Below, one piece after another: positions 6,393 through 7,869 of a stretch of DNA of 7,869 nt. Each line of letters begins with the position of its first letter. Within the stretch, counting starts at the first letter, position 1. The DNA is from Yoonia sp. (GTDB lineage: Bacteria; Pseudomonadota; Alphaproteobacteria; Rhodobacterales; Rhodobacteraceae), in the NCBI GenBank assembly GCA_020627605.1, contig JAHDGO010000081.1:1-7869 (forward strand), read 5' to 3'. Both the position numbers and the translations under genes were made by a program. The notes beneath the pieces are model-generated. The model was given only the letters and a program-made list of their open reading frames with translations, did no database searches and had not been told where the DNA came from.

Positions 6393-6488
6393 CAGGGAAA
6401 GATCACCGGATCAGGCGGTTTGCGTCAGGTGTCGTGAAAACAAGTTTCCGATAGGTGTCACGCGGCCATCTGGCGCGCTTGGCCTGGC

Positions 6489-7589
6489 TTAGCCCGCGCG
6501 GCCCAGTGACGCCCGCCCGGTCTGTGCCATGGCCGAAGACAGTTCTTCGGTGAAGACATCCCAGAGCTGGTGCAGGCCTGCTTCACCGCCGGCGGCCATT
6601 GCGAATTGCAAGGCGCGTCCAAAAAAGACGAAATCGGCACCGGCATCCAGTGCCTTCAGCACATCCTCACCAGAGCGCAGGCCGCTGTCGTAGAACAACG
6701 GCATGTCAGGGCCGACGGCATCCCGGATTTGCGGCAGACGGGTGAAGGGGGCCGGTGCGCTTTGCAATTGGCGCGCGCCGTGGCTGGAGATCTGGATCGC
6801 ATCAACCCCTGCCGCTTTCAGCGCCAGCGCATCGTCGACATTCAGCACCCCTTTGACCACCAGATTGCCGGGCCACATATCGCGCAACCGTGCCAAGGTG
6901 TCCCAGTCTGCCCTTGCCCGGCTTTCTGTCCGGTCAAAGCTGTAGCCGGGCATTTCAAAATTCGCCATCTGCGGCTTCCCAGCGGCCAGTTGCGTCAGCG
7001 ACCAGCGCGGGTGCAGGGCAAAGTCAATGAATTGCCTTGGACCGATGGAAAACGGCATCTTGAAACCGTGGCGCAGTTCGCGCGGCCGGCGTCCGACCTC
7101 TGGCACGTCAACCGTCAGCACAAGCGTTTGATAGCCCGCAGCGCGCGCCCGCTCGACCAGTTTGAAGGTGCCCGCCCCGTCGCCGGAAAAATAGAGCTGA
7201 AACCACGCGTGGCCTTCGGCGACGTCGATGATCTTTTCGAGCGGGGTCGAGGCGACCGTACTGACACCATGCGGGACGCGGTATTGCGCCGCCAGCCGGG
7301 CCAACATCAGGTCTGCGCCGGGGGCGCTGAGGTTGCACATGCCCATCGGTGCGATGCCGAAGGGCCGCGTTGCCGTCTGTCCGAAGAGATCGATGTCCAG
7401 CTGCCGCGCAGCGACATTGCGCAGAATGCGCGGTTCCAATGTGCAGCTGTCGAGGGCCGCGCGATTGCGCGCGGCCCCGCTTTCGTTTCCGGCGGCCCCG
7501 TCGATGTAGTCAAACACCATCCAGGGCAATCGTCGCTTTGCCAACCGCCGCGCGTCATCCGCAGAGTGAATGTGCGCTGCGGATGACAT
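6489..7589 (-). CDS. FMN-dependent L-2-hydroxyacid dehydrogenase, 366 aa (candidate sulfolactate dehydrogenase)
   Basis: This is an FMN-dependent alpha-hydroxyacid dehydrogenase/oxidase of the lactate/mandelate/glycolate group, oxidising an L-2-hydroxyacid to a 2-oxoacid. Conserved residues include Tyr28 (FDYIDGAAG), the PMG flavin loop (81-83), Ser110, Gln131 and Tyr133 (WFQLY), Thr159 and Asp161 (LTVDVP), an Arg in GRRPREL (167-168), Lys246 (VVKGV), catalytic His270 and Arg273 (HGARQL), Asp301 and Arg305 (DSGLRSG), and FGR at 323-325. The segment 193-215 (HPRWSLTQ..GKPQMANF) resembles the membrane-binding insert of mandelate and lactate dehydrogenases, so it is probably membrane-associated and linked to the respiratory chain. 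The usual SNHGxRQLD signature reads SSHGARQLQ, which is unusual. The ATG follows the comE stop with no gap, implying translational coupling. Sulfolactate (SlcD-like) is my preferred substrate from context; lactate, glycolate or phosphonolactate-like acids remain possible. Confidence 0.9.
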   Translation of the reverse strand: MSSAAHIHSADDARRLAKRRLPWMVFDYIDGAAGNESGAARNRAALDSCTLEPRILRNVAARQLDIDLFGQTATRPFGIAPMGMCNLSAPGADLMLARLAAQYRVPHGVSTVASTPLEKIIDVAEGHAWFQLYFSGDGAGTFKLVERARAAGYQTLVLTVDVPEVGRRPRELRHGFKMPFSIGPRQFIDFALHPRWSLTQLAAGKPQMANFEMPGYSFDRTESRARADWDTLARLRDMWPGNLVVKGVLNVDDALALKAAGVDAIQISSHGARQLQSAPAPFTRLPQIRDAVGPDMPLFYDSGLRSGEDVLKALDAGADFVFFGRALQFAMAAGGEAGLHQLWDVFTEELSSAMAQTGRASLGRAG

Positions 7590-7869
7590 CTAGCTTGCGA
7601 TGGCCTTCATGAACCGGTCCTTGATGATCACCGGATCCATCGTGATGACAGGCATCTTGGCATTGCCGCTGTCACATTTGACGACCATGACGGTGCCCTT
7701 CTTGCTGTCGAGCGCCGCCTGCAGGGCCTTGCCTGTGTCGACATCCTGCACCTCGACAACATTGTCGCAGCCTGCGGCGCGTGCCATGCCAGCCAGATCG
7801 GTCTTGCGCCCGGTATAGGTTGGCTGGTCACCGGTCGACCCGTAAGAGCCGTTGTCGATGATCATCAGG
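7590..7869 (-). CDS. comE: C-terminal end of a ThDP-dependent decarboxylase, probably sulfopyruvate decarboxylase beta subunit (5' part outside window)
   Basis: The frame runs from beyond the right edge to a TAG at 7592-7590, giving about 92 residues. The visible part opens with LMIIDNGSYGSTGDQPT, which is the end of the ThDP/Mg-binding region of the pyrophosphate domain (the Asn of the GDG...N motif lies in DNGSYG). This DNGxYGSTGxQ form is characteristic of sulfopyruvate and phosphonopyruvate decarboxylases. It is followed by LAGMARAAGCDNVVEVQD and by VMVVKCDSGNAKMPVI with a short basic tail. ComDE converts 3-sulfopyruvate to sulfoacetaldehyde and CO2; in marine roseobacters this serves sulfolactate degradation. 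Phosphonopyruvate decarboxylase is the main alternative. The gene is directly fused in layout (stop next to start) with the hydroxyacid dehydrogenase. comD would be expected to the right, outside the window. Confidence 0.75.
   Translation of the reverse strand, partial: LMIIDNGSYGSTGDQPTYTGRKTDLAGMARAAGCDNVVEVQDVDTGKALQAALDSKKGTVMVVKCDSGNAKMPVITMDPVIIKDRFMKAIAS

Overview
The window reads as high-GC alphaproteobacterial chromosome, most likely a Rhodobacteraceae member of the Roseobacter group. Pointers are the strong G/C bias at third codon positions, the alphaproteobacterial form of SerC, a serC leader-like RNA ahead of a serC-serA pair, GC-rich REP-like palindromes between genes, and a ComE-type sulfopyruvate decarboxylase end next to an FMN 2-hydroxyacid dehydrogenase. 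The taxon is inferred from gene content only.

Layout. Positions 1-2280 (+ strand) hold two tandem paralogues of a membrane-anchored protein family of unknown function. Only the last 103 codons of the first are present; the second is a complete 641-residue protein with a beta-helix-like 48-residue repeat domain, a charged helical linker and a membrane C-terminus. Positions 2281-2630 are a convergent intergenic stretch with no convincing gene. From 2631 to the end everything is on the - strand. Read in the direction of transcription (right to left) it contains the C-terminal end of comE, an FMN-dependent 2-hydroxyacid dehydrogenase whose ATG directly abuts the comE stop, a leader region, serC, a palindrome-rich spacer, serA, a strong hairpin terminator, and a PPP-family phosphatase.

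How the genes work together. SerA and SerC carry out the first two steps of phosphorylated serine synthesis (3-phosphoglycerate to 3-phosphohydroxypyruvate to 3-phosphoserine). They look like one operon controlled through a structured 5' leader that reaches the serC ribosome binding site. The comE/hydroxyacid dehydrogenase pair looks like a separate translationally coupled unit that would oxidise a sulfolactate-like hydroxyacid and decarboxylate the resulting 2-oxoacid, as in marine organosulfonate catabolism; substrate identity is inference. The phosphatase begins just beyond the serA terminator, so its expression may depend on read-through. The most novel material is the tandem beta-helix/membrane pair on the left, the RNA switch-like structures around the serC start, and the unusual active-site loop of the hydroxyacid dehydrogenase.
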